64,000 nt of DNA, from the NCBI RefSeq assembly GCF_900103975.1, contig NZ_FNIR01000008.1, positions 202,003-266,002 of the forward strand. The letters are read 5' to 3'. The notes under the pieces were generated by a model. The model had not been told where the DNA came from and made no database searches. It saw nothing but the letters and a program-made list of their open reading frames with translations. A program made the position numbers and the translations under genes. Source of the stretch: Klenkia soli. Lineage in GTDB: Bacteria > Actinomycetota > Actinomycetes > Mycobacteriales > Geodermatophilaceae. This document shows, piece after piece, positions 1 through 11,078 of this stretch. Each line of letters starts with the position of its first letter. The stretch's first letter is position 1.

Positions 1-104
1 TCCACCGGGACGGCGAGCTCGTGCGGGTGGTCCCGGGGTGGCGGGCCGACGGCGGCAGCGCGCCGGCCGCCGGCGGGCTGGCCGACCTGCTCGGGCTGCC
101 GTGA
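1..104 (+). CDS. C-terminal end of a probable TadA/CpaF secretion ATPase (partial)
   Basis: The window opens inside a gene whose frame ends at the TGA at 102-104. Only 33 residues are visible (ending LADLLGLP), and they carry no diagnostic motif. The family is inferred from position: the next genes are TadB- and TadC-like, and in actinobacterial Tad/Flp loci the gene before them encodes the hexameric ATPase that drives pilus assembly. The stop overlaps the next start as GTGA, which implies translational coupling. The reading of the frame is solid; the name is contextual. Confidence 0.5.
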   Translation, partial: HRDGELVRVVPGWRADGGSAPAAGGLADLLGLP

Positions 105-865
105 CCGGCGCCCTGCTGTGCCTGGCGGCGGCCGCGCTCTGCTGGCCCCGGGTGGTGGTCCTCGCCCGGCTGCGGCCCGGACGACGGCCGGCCCGGCCGG
201 AGGTGCCGCTGACCTGGGCGGCCGTCGCCGGCGCGGGGGCGCTCGGTGCGGTGCTGAGCACGCCGGTGGTGGCCGGGGTGGCCGCCGCCGGGGCGTGGGG
301 AGCCGCCCGGGCGTGGCGGTCGGGGGCGCGGTCCCGGGACGCGCTGGACCAGGTGCGGGCGCTGGCCGAGGCACTGGGTGTGCTGGCCGCCGAGCTCCGG
401 GCCGGCCGCTCGCTGGCCGACGCCACGGGTACGGCGGTGGGGAGCTGCCCGCACCCGGTGGCCGCGGCGGCGCTGGCCCCCGCCCTGGGCGCGGCGACGG
501 TGGTCGCCGACCTGCCGGACGAGGCCCGGGCAGCGCTGGCCCGGGTGGTCACCGCAGCCCGGGTCAGCGCCCGCACCGGGTGCTCGTTGGCCGCCGTGGT
601 CACCGCTGCCGAGGACGACCTGCGCGCCGGGTTGCGCACCCGGGCCGAGCTGGGCGCCGCCCTGTCCGGTCCGCGCGCCTCCGCCGTCGTGCTGGCCGGC
701 CTGCCCGTGCTCGGGCTGCTCATGGGCGCCGGCATCGGCGCCGACCCGTGGCGGGTGCTGACCACGACCCCGGTCGGCACCGTCCTGCTCCTGGTCGGGG
801 TGGGGCTGGAGGCGGCCGGCATCACCTGGTCGGGCCGGTTGGCCGACCGGGCGGCGCGGGCATGA
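101..865 (+). CDS. TadB-like type II secretion system F family membrane protein
   Basis: A 254-aa membrane protein, the likely inner-membrane platform of a Tad/Flp pilus machine. The GTG at 101 is chosen because it overlaps the previous stop as GTGA and puts a hydrophobic segment (LLCLAAAALCW) at the N-terminus. Further hydrophobic stretches lie near residues 40-70. A T2SSF-type helical region follows (ALGVLAAELRAGRSLADAT), and the C-terminus has two membrane segments around VVLAGLPVLGLLMG. It is fused by ATGA overlap to the TadC-like gene, as in Rv3658c-Rv3657c of mycobacteria. Sequence conservation within this family is low, so the call rests on topology plus context. Confidence 0.75.
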   Translation: MTGALLCLAAAALCWPRVVVLARLRPGRRPARPEVPLTWAAVAGAGALGAVLSTPVVAGVAAAGAWGAARAWRSGARSRDALDQVRALAEALGVLAAELRAGRSLADATGTAVGSCPHPVAAAALAPALGAATVVADLPDEARAALARVVTAARVSARTGCSLAAVVTAAEDDLRAGLRTRAELGAALSGPRASAVVLAGLPVLGLLMGAGIGADPWRVLTTTPVGTVLLLVGVGLEAAGITWSGRLADRAARA

Positions 866-1566
866 CCGTCCTCCTCCTGCTCGCGTCGGCGCTCGTGGTG
901 TGGCCACGGGCACCGGGGCCGGCAGCGCGGCTGACCCGGCCCGGGCCCGTCGTGGCGGTCGTCGGCGAGCCGGCCGGCCCCCTCCGGCGCTGGGGTCTCG
1001 GTGCCCTGGCCGGGGGCGTCGTCCTGGTCGTGGGCGGTGTCGGGCCGGGGTCGGTGCTGCTGGCCGCGGGGGTGGCCGTCGGTGTCGAGCGGTGGGCCCG
1101 TCGGGACGCGGCCGCCGGGCCGGACGACGGCGTCCGGGTCCGCGACGACCTGCCGCTGGTGTGCGACCTGCTGGCGGTGTGCCTGGCCGCCGGCACCCCG
1201 GTGCCGGGTGCCGTCGGCGCGGTGGCGACGGCGACCGGGGGACCGCTGGGCCGGGCCCTGGACGTCGTGGCCGGGCGGTTGCAGCTGGGCGCACCGGCCC
1301 GCACCGCCTGGCACGACGTGCCCGCCGACGCCGCGGCGCTGGCCCGGGTGGTCGTGCGGGCGGGGGAGTCCGGGTCCTCGGTGGTCCCGGCGCTGCAGGC
1401 GCTGGCCGCCGACCTGCGGGTGGCCCGGCGGTCGGCCACGGCCGCCGCGGTGCAGCAGGCCGGGGTGTGGGTGCTGGCGCCGCTGGGGCTGTGCTTCCTG
1501 CCGGCCTTCCTGTGCCTGGGCGTCGTCCCGCTGGTGCTGGGCATCGCCGAGGACGTCCTGGGATGA
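862..1566 (+). CDS. TadC-like type II secretion system F family membrane protein
   Basis: A 234-aa membrane protein, the second platform subunit of the Tad/Flp assembly system, thought to pair with TadB. It starts at the ATG inside the TadB stop (ATGA). Hydrophobic segments occur at the N-terminus (LLLLASALVVW), around residues 45-75, and at the C-terminus (WVLAPLGLCFLPAFLCLG). The cytoplasmic helical part contains LLAVCLAAGTPVPGAV, which resembles the equivalent part of TadB and fits the internal homology of F-family proteins. About 140 nt without a gene follow before the pilin, holding the conserved motif at 1591-1625. Confidence 0.75.
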   Translation: MTVLLLLASALVVWPRAPGPAARLTRPGPVVAVVGEPAGPLRRWGLGALAGGVVLVVGGVGPGSVLLAAGVAVGVERWARRDAAAGPDDGVRVRDDLPLVCDLLAVCLAAGTPVPGAVGAVATATGGPLGRALDVVAGRLQLGAPARTAWHDVPADAAALARVVVRAGESGSSVVPALQALAADLRVARRSATAAAVQQAGVWVLAPLGLCFLPAFLCLGVVPLVLGIAEDVLG

Positions 1567-1590
1567 GCACACCGACGCCGGTCGTGCTCG

Positions 1591-1625
1591 CCGTCGTCCA
1601 CATCCGGGGGCGCCGTCCACAGATG
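1591..1625 (+). promoter_or_regulatory. Copy 1 of a 35-nt paired motif (TCGTCCACA and CGTCCACA boxes)
   Basis: Two boxes, CCGTCGTCCACA and CCGTCCACAGATG, are separated by 10 less conserved bases. The same two boxes with the same 10-nt spacing occur at 5268-5302 on the other strand. Here the element lies 83 nt upstream of the pilin gene in its reading direction. The boxes resemble the actinobacterial DnaA box TTGTCCACA (8/9 and 7/9 matches). Function is not shown by sequence alone. Confidence 0.5.
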
Positions 1626-1707
1626 TGCGCGACCCGGCCCGGGGACCCCTGGCGGGCCCGAGGGTCGGGGAGTGGCCCGACGAGCGGGCCGGTCGAGGAG
1701 GCAGGAC

Positions 1708-1890
1708 ATGGCGCGGTGGTGGCGGCGACTGGTCGCGGACCCGGAGGACGGGATGAGCACGGCGGAGTACGCCGTCGGGACGGTGGCGGCGTGCGCGTTC
1801 GCCGCGGTGCTCTACCAGGTGGTCACCGGCGACTCGGTGGTCGCCGGGCTGGGCGCTCTGGTGTCCCGGGCGCTCGCGACGCTGGCCTGA
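1708..1890 (+). CDS. Flp-type pilin, DUF4244 family
   Basis: A 60-aa prepilin-like protein (Rv3656c/DUF4244 family). It has a short basic leader, then G followed by MSTAEY with Glu at +5 and Tyr at +6. This is the class IVb prepilin processing site, so cleavage after Gly15 is expected. One hydrophobic helix (TVAACAFAAVLYQVV) and a short tail follow. The ATG at 1708 is preceded by a GAGGAGGCAGG ribosome site; an earlier in-frame start would only add residues before the leader. It precedes two TadE-like genes and follows TadB/TadC, so it is the likely major subunit of the pilus. Confidence 0.85.
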   Translation: MARWWRRLVADPEDGMSTAEYAVGTVAACAFAAVLYQVVTGDSVVAGLGALVSRALATLA

Positions 1891-1892
1891 GC

Positions 1893-2252
1893 GTGGCCGC
1901 CGCCCGGTCCCGCGAGCAGGGGATGGTCACCGCGGAGACGGCGGTGGTGCTGCCGGTCCTGCTGCTCGTGCTGGCCGCGGCCGTCGCCGCGGTCGTGCTG
2001 GTGGGCGCCCAGCTGCGGTGCGTCGACGCGGCACGGGAGGGGGCCCGGGCGGCGGCCCGCGGGGAGAGCGCGACGACGGTCGTGGAGCTGGTCGACCGGG
2101 CCGGGCCGCACGGCGCCACCGTGCGCACCGGCACGGCCGGGGACCGGGTCACGGTGACCGTCTCGGCCCGGGTCCGCCCCCTGGGCCCGGTGCCGCTGGC
2201 CCTCACGGTGTCCGCGGCTGCGACGGCGCTCGTGGAACCGGGTGCCGGGTGA
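1893..2252 (+). CDS. TadE-like minor pseudopilin
   Basis: A 119-aa TadE family protein (Rv3655c-like). The N-terminus has a type IVb-like site, QG followed by MVTAET with Glu at +5, then a hydrophobic helix (LLLVLAAAVAAVVLV) and an extracytoplasmic beta-rich domain. The GTG at 1893 begins 2 nt after the pilin stop; an ATG at 1923 in the same frame would cut into the leader and is less likely. The stop overlaps the next start as GTGA. TadE proteins are thought to be minor pseudopilins exported by the Tad machinery. Confidence 0.8.
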   Translation: MAAARSREQGMVTAETAVVLPVLLLVLAAAVAAVVLVGAQLRCVDAAREGARAAARGESATTVVELVDRAGPHGATVRTGTAGDRVTVTVSARVRPLGPVPLALTVSAAATALVEPGAG

Positions 2253-2638
2253 GCGGCGACCGGGTGCGGGGGGCGGACCGGGGGGAGCGGGGGTCGGCGA
2301 CGGTGTGGACCGTGGCCCTGGCCGCGGTGCTCGCGCTGGTCGGTGCCGCGACGGTGCTGGTCGGTGCCGCCGTGGTGGCCCGGCACCGGGCCGGGGCGGC
2401 GGCCGACCTCGCCGCCCTCGCGGTCGCCGGGCGGGCCGTGCTGGGCGACCCGGCCGCGTGCGACACCGGTCGCGCCGTCGCGCAGGCCAACGGCGCCGAC
2501 CTGACCAGCTGCACGGTCGGGCCCGACGCCGTGGTCGCGGTCGAGGTGGCCGTCCCGGTCCAGCTGGGCCCGGTCGGGGTCACCCAGGCCGCGGGTCGCG
2601 CCCGGGCCGGGCCGGTGCCGCGGGGCGCCGACCCCTGA
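2249..2638 (+). CDS. Rv3654c-family TadE-like protein (helicase/secretion neighbourhood)
   Basis: A 129-aa protein with a short N-terminal stretch, RG followed by SATVWTVAL, one long hydrophobic helix (AAVLALVGAATVLVGAAVVA), then RHRAGAAADLAALAVAG, a segment typical of the TadE-like family that sits next to DECH helicases in actinobacteria. Unlike the preceding TadE it lacks the Glu at +5, so it may not be processed the same way. Two Cys (about residues 68 and 87) could form a disulfide outside the cell. It starts at the GTG within the TadE stop. It converges with the helicase gene, with only 11 nt between the two stops. Confidence 0.8.
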   Translation: MSGDRVRGADRGERGSATVWTVALAAVLALVGAATVLVGAAVVARHRAGAAADLAALAVAGRAVLGDPAACDTGRAVAQANGADLTSCTVGPDAVVAVEVAVPVQLGPVGVTQAAGRARAGPVPRGADP

Positions 2639-2649
2639 GGTGGCACGGC

Positions 2650-5223
2650 TCAGAAGACCAGGTCGTCCTCGGGCGGCTCGGCGAACGGGTCGTCCTCGGC
2701 CGCCGGCGGGTCGGCGGCGTCGGGCTGCGGGCGGCGGCGCACCGCCCGGACCGCGGGGGCGGCCCCCAGCTGGGCGCGGCGGCGCAGAGCCCGCGAGTGC
2801 GCCGCCGACGTCCCGGCGCGTGCCTGCGCGAACGCGCCGCCGAGCCCCCGGGGGTCGTCGTCCTCGGGGGTGTCCGCCGGCCCGTCGACGTCCCCGGCCG
2901 CGGCCAGCTCGTCGAGGACGACGTCGAGCACCCGCACTGCGCCGGCCTTGTCCAGCGGGTCGTTGCCGTTGCCGCACTTGGGCGACTGCACGCACGAGGG
3001 GCAGCCGGACTCGCACTCGCAGGTGGCCACCGTCGCCCGGGTGGCCGTCAGCCACCGGCGAAGCACCGCGTGCCCGCGCTCGGCGAACCCCGCGCCGCCG
3101 GGGTGGCCGTCGTAGACCACGATCGTCGCCGCGCCGGTGTCCGGGTGCAGCGCGGTCGACACCCCACCGAGGTCCCAGCGGTCGCAGGTGGCCAGCAGCG
3201 GCAGGATGCCGATCGCGGCGTGCTCGGCGGCGTGCAGGGCGCCGGGCAGCTCGCGGTCGTCCACCTCGGCGCGCTGGATCGCGCGCTCGTCCAGCGTCAG
3301 CCACACCGCGCGGGTGCGCAGCTGACGGGCCGGCAGGTCCAGCGGGAACTCCGCGAGCACCTCGCCGGTGCCCAGCCGGCGGCGCTGGTAGGCCACCACC
3401 TGGTTGGTCACGTCGACGGTGCCGGTGTGCGCGGTGACCGTGCCCAGCCGCCGGGTGGTGGCGACGTCCACGATCGACAGGTCGGTGACGTCGCGGGCGA
3501 CCGTCGTCCACTCGGGGCTCTCGGGGTGCACGGCGGCGCAGGCGTCCTCGACGTCGAGCTCGTCGACCACGTAGGTCTCGCCGCGGTGCACGTAGAGCGC
3601 GCCGGTGTGCACCGCCGAGTGGGCCGCGTCGCCGTCCACGGTGCCCAGCAGCCGGCCGGTCGAGCCCTCGACGATCGACACCGGCTCGGCACCGGAGCCG
3701 CGGATGTCGACGTCGGGCCGGCCGCGACCGGCCCAGTACCACCCGGTCGGGCGCCGGCGCAGCTGACCGGCCGCCACCAGCTCGTCCAGCGCGGCCCGGG
3801 CGACCGGGCCGCCGAACAGCTCCAGCTCGTCGTCGGTGAGCGGCAGCTCGGCCGCCGCGCAGCACAGCTGCGGCCCGAGCACGTAGGGGTTGCCGGGGTC
3901 GGTGACGGTCGCCTCGACCGCCCGGCCGAAGACCGCCTGGGGGTGGTGGGCCAGGTAGTGGTCCAGCGGGTCGTCGCGGGCGACGAAGACCACCAGCGAC
4001 TCCCGCTGCGCGCGCCCGGCCCGGCCGGCCTGCTGCCACAGCGAGGCCAGGGTGCCCGGGTAGCCGGCGAGCAGCACGGCGTCGAGCCCGGCGATGTCGA
4101 TGCCCAGCTCGAGGGCGTTGGTCGTCGCCACCCCCAGCAGCTCCCCGGCCGACAGCGACCGCTCGAGCTCGCGGCGCTCCTCGGGCAGGTAGCCGCCCCG
4201 GTAGGAGTCGACCCGGCGGGCCAGGTCGCCGCGGCCGCGGTCGACGAGGATCCGCCGCGCCTGGTCGGCGACGGACTCCGCCGACCGGCGGGACCGGACG
4301 AAGGCCAGCGTGCGGGCGCCCTGCTGCACCAGGTCGGCGAGCAGCCCGGCCGCGTCGGCGGCGGCCGACCGGCGGAGGGGGGCGCCGTGCTCACCGGTGC
4401 GCTCGGTCAGCGGCGGCTCCCACAGCGCGAAGGTGGCACCGGGCCGCGGCGAGCCGTCCTCGGTCACGGCCGTGACGGGTGCCCCGACCAGCCGGGAGGC
4501 GGCCAGCGCCGGGTCGGCCACGGTGGCCGAGGCCAGCACGAACACCGGGTCGGCGCCGTAGCGCCGGCAGATCCGCTGCAGCCGGCGCAGCACGTGGCCC
4601 ACGTGCGAGCCGAACACCCCGCGGTAGGCGTGGCACTCGTCGACCACCACGTAGGCCACCCGGCGCAGGGTCGAGGACCAGCGCTGGTGGGCCGGCAGGA
4701 TGCCGCGGTGCACCATGTCCGGGTTGGTCACGATCCACCGCGCGTGCCGGCGCACCCAGTCGCGCTCCTCCTGCGGGGTGTCGCCGTCGTAGGCCGCGGG
4801 CCGGACGCCGGGGGGCGCCAACCCGGCCACCGCGGCGAGCTGGTCGCGGGCCAGCGCCTTCGTGGGGGCCAGGTAGAGCACGCAGGCCCGCGGGTCGGCG
4901 GCGAGCGCGGCGAGGGCGGGCAGCTGGTAGGCCAGCGACTTGCCCGACGCCGTCCCCGTGGCGACCACGACGTGCTGCCCGGCGTGCGCGAGCTCGGCGG
5001 CCGCGACCTGGTGCGCCCAGGGTTCCCGGACCCCGCGGGCGGTCAGCCGGGCGCGGAGGTCCGGCGGGGTCCAGGTCGGCCAGCCGTCGTGGGCGGCGGC
5101 GCGCACCGGCAGCCGGTGGACGTGGGTGACCGGTGAGTCGTCGTCGGTGGTGCCGGCCAGCAGCGCGGCGAGCAGCTCGTCGCCCGGGAGGTCCCGGGGG
5201 AGCGGCGCGGCGGCGGACGTCAC
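2650..5223 (-). CDS. DECH-box helicase with C-terminal DUF1998/four-Cys domain (MrfA/YprA-like)
   Basis: An 857-aa superfamily 2 helicase conserved beside tad genes in actinobacteria (Rv3649-like). Motif I is TGTASGKS near residue 90, motif II is VVDECHAYRG near 193, motif III is ASATV, and the helicase C core includes RAGRAQRESL. The C-terminus has a DUF1998-type cluster CECESGCPSC...C near residues 733-745, which in Bacillus MrfA binds metal and serves excision of mitomycin lesions. The GTG at 5223 is chosen because no other start lies near the conserved N-terminus; the GGAGGG in front is almost too close, so the start is uncertain. The 35-nt paired motif lies about 45 nt upstream. Confidence 0.9.
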   Translation of the reverse strand: MTSAAAPLPRDLPGDELLAALLAGTTDDDSPVTHVHRLPVRAAAHDGWPTWTPPDLRARLTARGVREPWAHQVAAAELAHAGQHVVVATGTASGKSLAYQLPALAALAADPRACVLYLAPTKALARDQLAAVAGLAPPGVRPAAYDGDTPQEERDWVRRHARWIVTNPDMVHRGILPAHQRWSSTLRRVAYVVVDECHAYRGVFGSHVGHVLRRLQRICRRYGADPVFVLASATVADPALAASRLVGAPVTAVTEDGSPRPGATFALWEPPLTERTGEHGAPLRRSAAADAAGLLADLVQQGARTLAFVRSRRSAESVADQARRILVDRGRGDLARRVDSYRGGYLPEERRELERSLSAGELLGVATTNALELGIDIAGLDAVLLAGYPGTLASLWQQAGRAGRAQRESLVVFVARDDPLDHYLAHHPQAVFGRAVEATVTDPGNPYVLGPQLCCAAAELPLTDDELELFGGPVARAALDELVAAGQLRRRPTGWYWAGRGRPDVDIRGSGAEPVSIVEGSTGRLLGTVDGDAAHSAVHTGALYVHRGETYVVDELDVEDACAAVHPESPEWTTVARDVTDLSIVDVATTRRLGTVTAHTGTVDVTNQVVAYQRRRLGTGEVLAEFPLDLPARQLRTRAVWLTLDERAIQRAEVDDRELPGALHAAEHAAIGILPLLATCDRWDLGGVSTALHPDTGAATIVVYDGHPGGAGFAERGHAVLRRWLTATRATVATCECESGCPSCVQSPKCGNGNDPLDKAGAVRVLDVVLDELAAAGDVDGPADTPEDDDPRGLGGAFAQARAGTSAAHSRALRRRAQLGAAPAVRAVRRRPQPDAADPPAAEDDPFAEPPEDDLVF

Positions 5224-5267
5224 CCCTCCACTGTCACACCCGGTGGCAACCCACCAGGCCGGGGCGG

Positions 5268-5302
5268 CATCTGTGGACGGCGGCCCGCGGTGTGGACGAC
5301 GG
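5268..5302 (-). promoter_or_regulatory. Copy 2 of the 35-nt paired motif, upstream of the helicase
   Basis: On the minus strand this reads CCGTCGTCCACA, 10 nt, then CCGTCCACAGATG. All 25 box positions are identical to the copy at 1591-1625, and the length is the same (35 nt). It stands 45 nt before the helicase start in the helicase's direction, as copy 1 stands before the pilin genes. It could equally serve the divergent EspC-like gene at 5380. Confidence 0.5.
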
Positions 5303-5379
5303 CCCCCTCGTGGTCGTCCCGTCCGGCGACCCTGCCGGCACCGGGCCCACCACGGGCCCACGGAGGCAGGAGGGGCACC

Positions 5380-5697
5380 GTGCCCGACACCGTGACCATG
5401 CAGCTGGACGCCGTCGAGGCCCTGGCGGCCCGGCTCACCGACCTCGGCGCCCAGCTGGCCGCCGACGGCGGGAGCACCCGGGCCGAGGGCGCGCGCCTGG
5501 GCCAGGCCCTGACGGGTCCGGCCGCCGAGGAGCTGACGACGACCGGCCTGGGGTGGGCCGACCTGGTCGAGGCGCTCGCCACCCGCGCGCAGTCCGTGGC
5601 CACGACGCTGACCGGGGCGGTGGCGTCCTACCGCTCCCTGGACGGGCTGCTCACCGAGCGGATGGGTGCCGGACCGCACGCCGCGGTCGCCCGATGA
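5380..5697 (+). CDS. EspC-like/DUF2580-type small helical protein
   Basis: A 105-aa, all-helical, Ala-rich protein without signal peptide or membrane segment. Its pattern (LDAVEALAARLTDLGAQL, then LTGPAAEEL, GWADLVEALATRAQ, TGAVASYRSLD) fits the ESX-1 EspC-like/WXG100-like small proteins of actinobacteria that accompany larger type VII secretion substrates. The GTG at 5380 follows a GGAGGCAGGAGGGG ribosome site. Its stop overlaps the next start as ATGA, which suggests that the two products act as a pair. No ESX machinery genes are in this window. The family assignment is by pattern only. Confidence 0.6.
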   Translation: MPDTVTMQLDAVEALAARLTDLGAQLAADGGSTRAEGARLGQALTGPAAEELTTTGLGWADLVEALATRAQSVATTLTGAVASYRSLDGLLTERMGAGPHAAVAR

Positions 5698-7214
5698 GCA
5701 CCGGGTTGTCCGCCGTCGAGTCCTGGGACCTGGCGGCGCTGCGGGGGGCGGTCGGGTCGTTGACCGACGTGCCGGATCGGCTGACCGGGTGGCGGGACCA
5801 GGTGGACGGGCTGCGCGACCAGCTGCGGCACGCCGACCTGTGGTCCGGGCCGGCCGCCGACGTGGCCGCCACGGCCCTGGTCGAGCTCTCGTCGGTGGCC
5901 GCGGAGGTGCGGGCGGCCCTGGCCGTCAGCGCCGAGGCCCTGGGGTCGGTGGTCGGGCAGGCCGGGACGGCGCAGGAGGAGGCCGCCGCGGCGCGGTCCA
6001 GCGCGGCCAGCGGCCCGGTCGAGCTCTCCGACGCCGGGGTCGTGGCGCCGGTCTCGTCGCCGGTGATGGCCGAGGAGCAGCTGCTGGCCGTGGCCGACCG
6101 CGAGCGGGCGGCCGCGTGGGCCGAGTCGCACGCCCGCCAGGCGCTGGCCGCGGCCGACGGGGTCCTGGCGGCCGCCCGGGCGTCGGGTGACCCGCTGGCG
6201 CCGCTGACCGCCGACGTCGTCGTCCCCGGGTTCGACGGCGTCGCGCTGGCCGCCGCGGTGGTCGGCCCGCCGCTGCCGGTGCCCGCCGTCGACCCGGTCG
6301 CCGCGGCGGCCTGGTGGGACGGGCTGACCCCGCTGGAGCGGCGGGCGGTGATCCAGGCCGACCCGGCCGCCGTCGGTGCGCTGGACGGGCTGCCCGCCGC
6401 CGCCCGGGACCAGGCCAACCGGCTGCTGCTGGCCGGCGCCCTGGCCGACGTCTCCGCACCGGGCCACGCCGTGGCGGTCACCACCGCCGACGCCCTGGCC
6501 GGGTTGGCCGCGGACGGGCGGTCGGCGCAGCTGGTGACGTTCGACGCCGGGGCGGGGCTGGTCGCGCTGTCCACCGGCGACCTGGACACGGCCGAGTCCG
6601 TGGCGGTGCTCGTGCCGGGCATCAACACCACGGTCACCGACGACCTGCCCGACGTGGTCGCCGACGCCTCCCGGGTCACCGCCCTGGCCGAGGCGGCTGC
6701 ACCCGGGCTGGCCGCGGCCGCCGTCGTGTGGCTGGGGTACCGGACACCGACCACCTGGACGGCGCTGTCCGACGGTGCCGCCCGTACCGGAGGGCCGCAG
6801 CTGGACCGGACCCTCGACGGCCTGGCCGCGGCCCGCGCCCAGGCGGTCGAGCTGGGTGGTCCCCGGCCACCGCGCACCACGGTCGTCGCCCACAGCTACG
6901 GGACGGTGGTCACCGCCCACGCGGCGGACGCCGCGGGTGACCTGGCGGCCGACGCGGTGGTGCTGATGGGCAGCCCCGGGGTGCCGGTGTGGTCGGCCGA
7001 CGGGTTGGAGGCGCCCGAGGTCTACGGTGCCACGGCCCGGGACGACCTCGTCCCCGAGACGCACGTCTACGGTCGGGTCCCGGGTGACCTGGGGTTCGGC
7101 GACACCCAGCTGCCCACCGTCGCCGGGCAGGGGCACAGCGACTACTACGACCCGGCCTACCCGACGCTGCAGGCCGTCGCCGAGGTCGTCGCCGGTACCC
7201 GGGAGCACGGCTGA
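5694..7214 (+). CDS. Alpha/beta-hydrolase, DUF1023 family, with helical WXG-like N-terminus
   Basis: A 506-aa protein in two parts. Residues 1 to about 200 are Ala-rich helices with an LWSGPAADVAA element reminiscent of WXG100/LXG substrates of type VII secretion. The remainder is a DUF1023 alpha/beta-hydrolase: a nucleophile elbow AHSYG near residue 402, a likely acid in ARDDLVP and a catalytic His in GQGHSDYYD near the end. It lacks a Sec signal. It is translationally coupled to the EspC-like gene, a layout seen for secreted hydrolases with a small helical partner. Lipase or esterase activity is inferred from the fold; the substrate is unknown. Confidence 0.75.
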   Translation: MSTGLSAVESWDLAALRGAVGSLTDVPDRLTGWRDQVDGLRDQLRHADLWSGPAADVAATALVELSSVAAEVRAALAVSAEALGSVVGQAGTAQEEAAAARSSAASGPVELSDAGVVAPVSSPVMAEEQLLAVADRERAAAWAESHARQALAAADGVLAAARASGDPLAPLTADVVVPGFDGVALAAAVVGPPLPVPAVDPVAAAAWWDGLTPLERRAVIQADPAAVGALDGLPAAARDQANRLLLAGALADVSAPGHAVAVTTADALAGLAADGRSAQLVTFDAGAGLVALSTGDLDTAESVAVLVPGINTTVTDDLPDVVADASRVTALAEAAAPGLAAAAVVWLGYRTPTTWTALSDGAARTGGPQLDRTLDGLAAARAQAVELGGPRPPRTTVVAHSYGTVVTAHAADAAGDLAADAVVLMGSPGVPVWSADGLEAPEVYGATARDDLVPETHVYGRVPGDLGFGDTQLPTVAGQGHSDYYDPAYPTLQAVAEVVAGTREHG

Positions 7215-7347
7215 GGGGCCGTCCCGCCGCGCCCGCACGGCCTGCTCGGCGCGGTGGGTCACCCGGCGGTGGCCTACCGTGGCGTCCGCCGAGGGGCGCG
7301 CGTCGTCGTCCCGGCACGTGCAGTCAGCACCACCGACAGGAGTCCCC

Positions 7348-10263
<2,916 letters not shown>

Positions 10264-10279
10264 CCACGGGGGAGATGTC

Positions 10280-11041
10280 GTGACCGGGAACCTGGAGCCG
10301 GTGGCGTGGGACGCCCGGCGGACCTCCTTCGGGTCCGTCGCGGCGGAGTACGCCGCACTGCGCCCGGGCTACCCGGCCGACGCGGTGGCCTTCCTGCTCG
10401 GGGCGGCGCCGCGGCGGGTGCTCGACCTGGGCGCGGGCACCGGCCTGCTCACCGACCAGCTGCTGGCCGCCGGGCACGAGGTGGTCGCGGTCGACCCGTC
10501 GGCGGACATGCTGGCCCAGCTCTCGGCCCGGCTGCCGCAGGTGCCCACGGCCGTGGGCGGCGCCGAGCAGGTCCCCCTGCCGGACGCGAGCGTGGACGCC
10601 GTCGTGGCCGGCCAGGCCGCGCACTGGTTCGACCCGCCGCGGGCCGCACCGGAGCTGCGCCGCGTGCTGCGCCGGGGCGGGGTCGTGGGGTTCGTCTGGA
10701 ACGTGCGCGACGAGTCGGTGCCGTGGGTGGGGGCGCTCGGTGCCGCGCTGACGGCGGAGACCCGCGACCACGCCGCGGACGAGGGCGTGGTGGCCCGGTT
10801 CGCCGCCGAGCTGCCGGCCGACGTGGCCGAGCACGAGTCCCGGGTCGTCCAGCGGTTGACGCCCGAGCAGGTGGTCGCCGGGGTGGCCACCCGCAGCTAC
10901 GTGGCGGTGATGGCACCGGGGGAGCGCACGGCGTTCCTCGACGGCCTGCGCGACCTGCTGGCCCGCCACCCCGACACCGCCGGCGAGGCGGAGCTCGAGC
11001 TGCCCTACGCCACCCACTCCGTCCGGTTGACCCCGCGCTGA
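10280..11041 (+). CDS. Class I SAM-dependent methyltransferase
   Basis: A 253-aa cytosolic methyltransferase. Motif I is VLDLGAGTGLLTDQL near residue 37, followed by VVAVDPSADMLAQL (the acidic residue binding the ribose of SAM) and VDAVVAGQAAHWFD. It resembles Methyltransf_11/25 enzymes such as yeast Crg1-like proteins, but the substrate cannot be told. The GTG at 10280 has GGGGGAG 6 nt upstream. It lies 16 nt after topA and so may be cotranscribed with it. Confidence 0.85.
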   Translation: MTGNLEPVAWDARRTSFGSVAAEYAALRPGYPADAVAFLLGAAPRRVLDLGAGTGLLTDQLLAAGHEVVAVDPSADMLAQLSARLPQVPTAVGGAEQVPLPDASVDAVVAGQAAHWFDPPRAAPELRRVLRRGGVVGFVWNVRDESVPWVGALGAALTAETRDHAADEGVVARFAAELPADVAEHESRVVQRLTPEQVVAGVATRSYVAVMAPGERTAFLDGLRDLLARHPDTAGEAELELPYATHSVRLTPR

Positions 11042-11078
11042 GCCAGGTCGTGTCGGACCCCGCCGGTACCGTGGCCGC

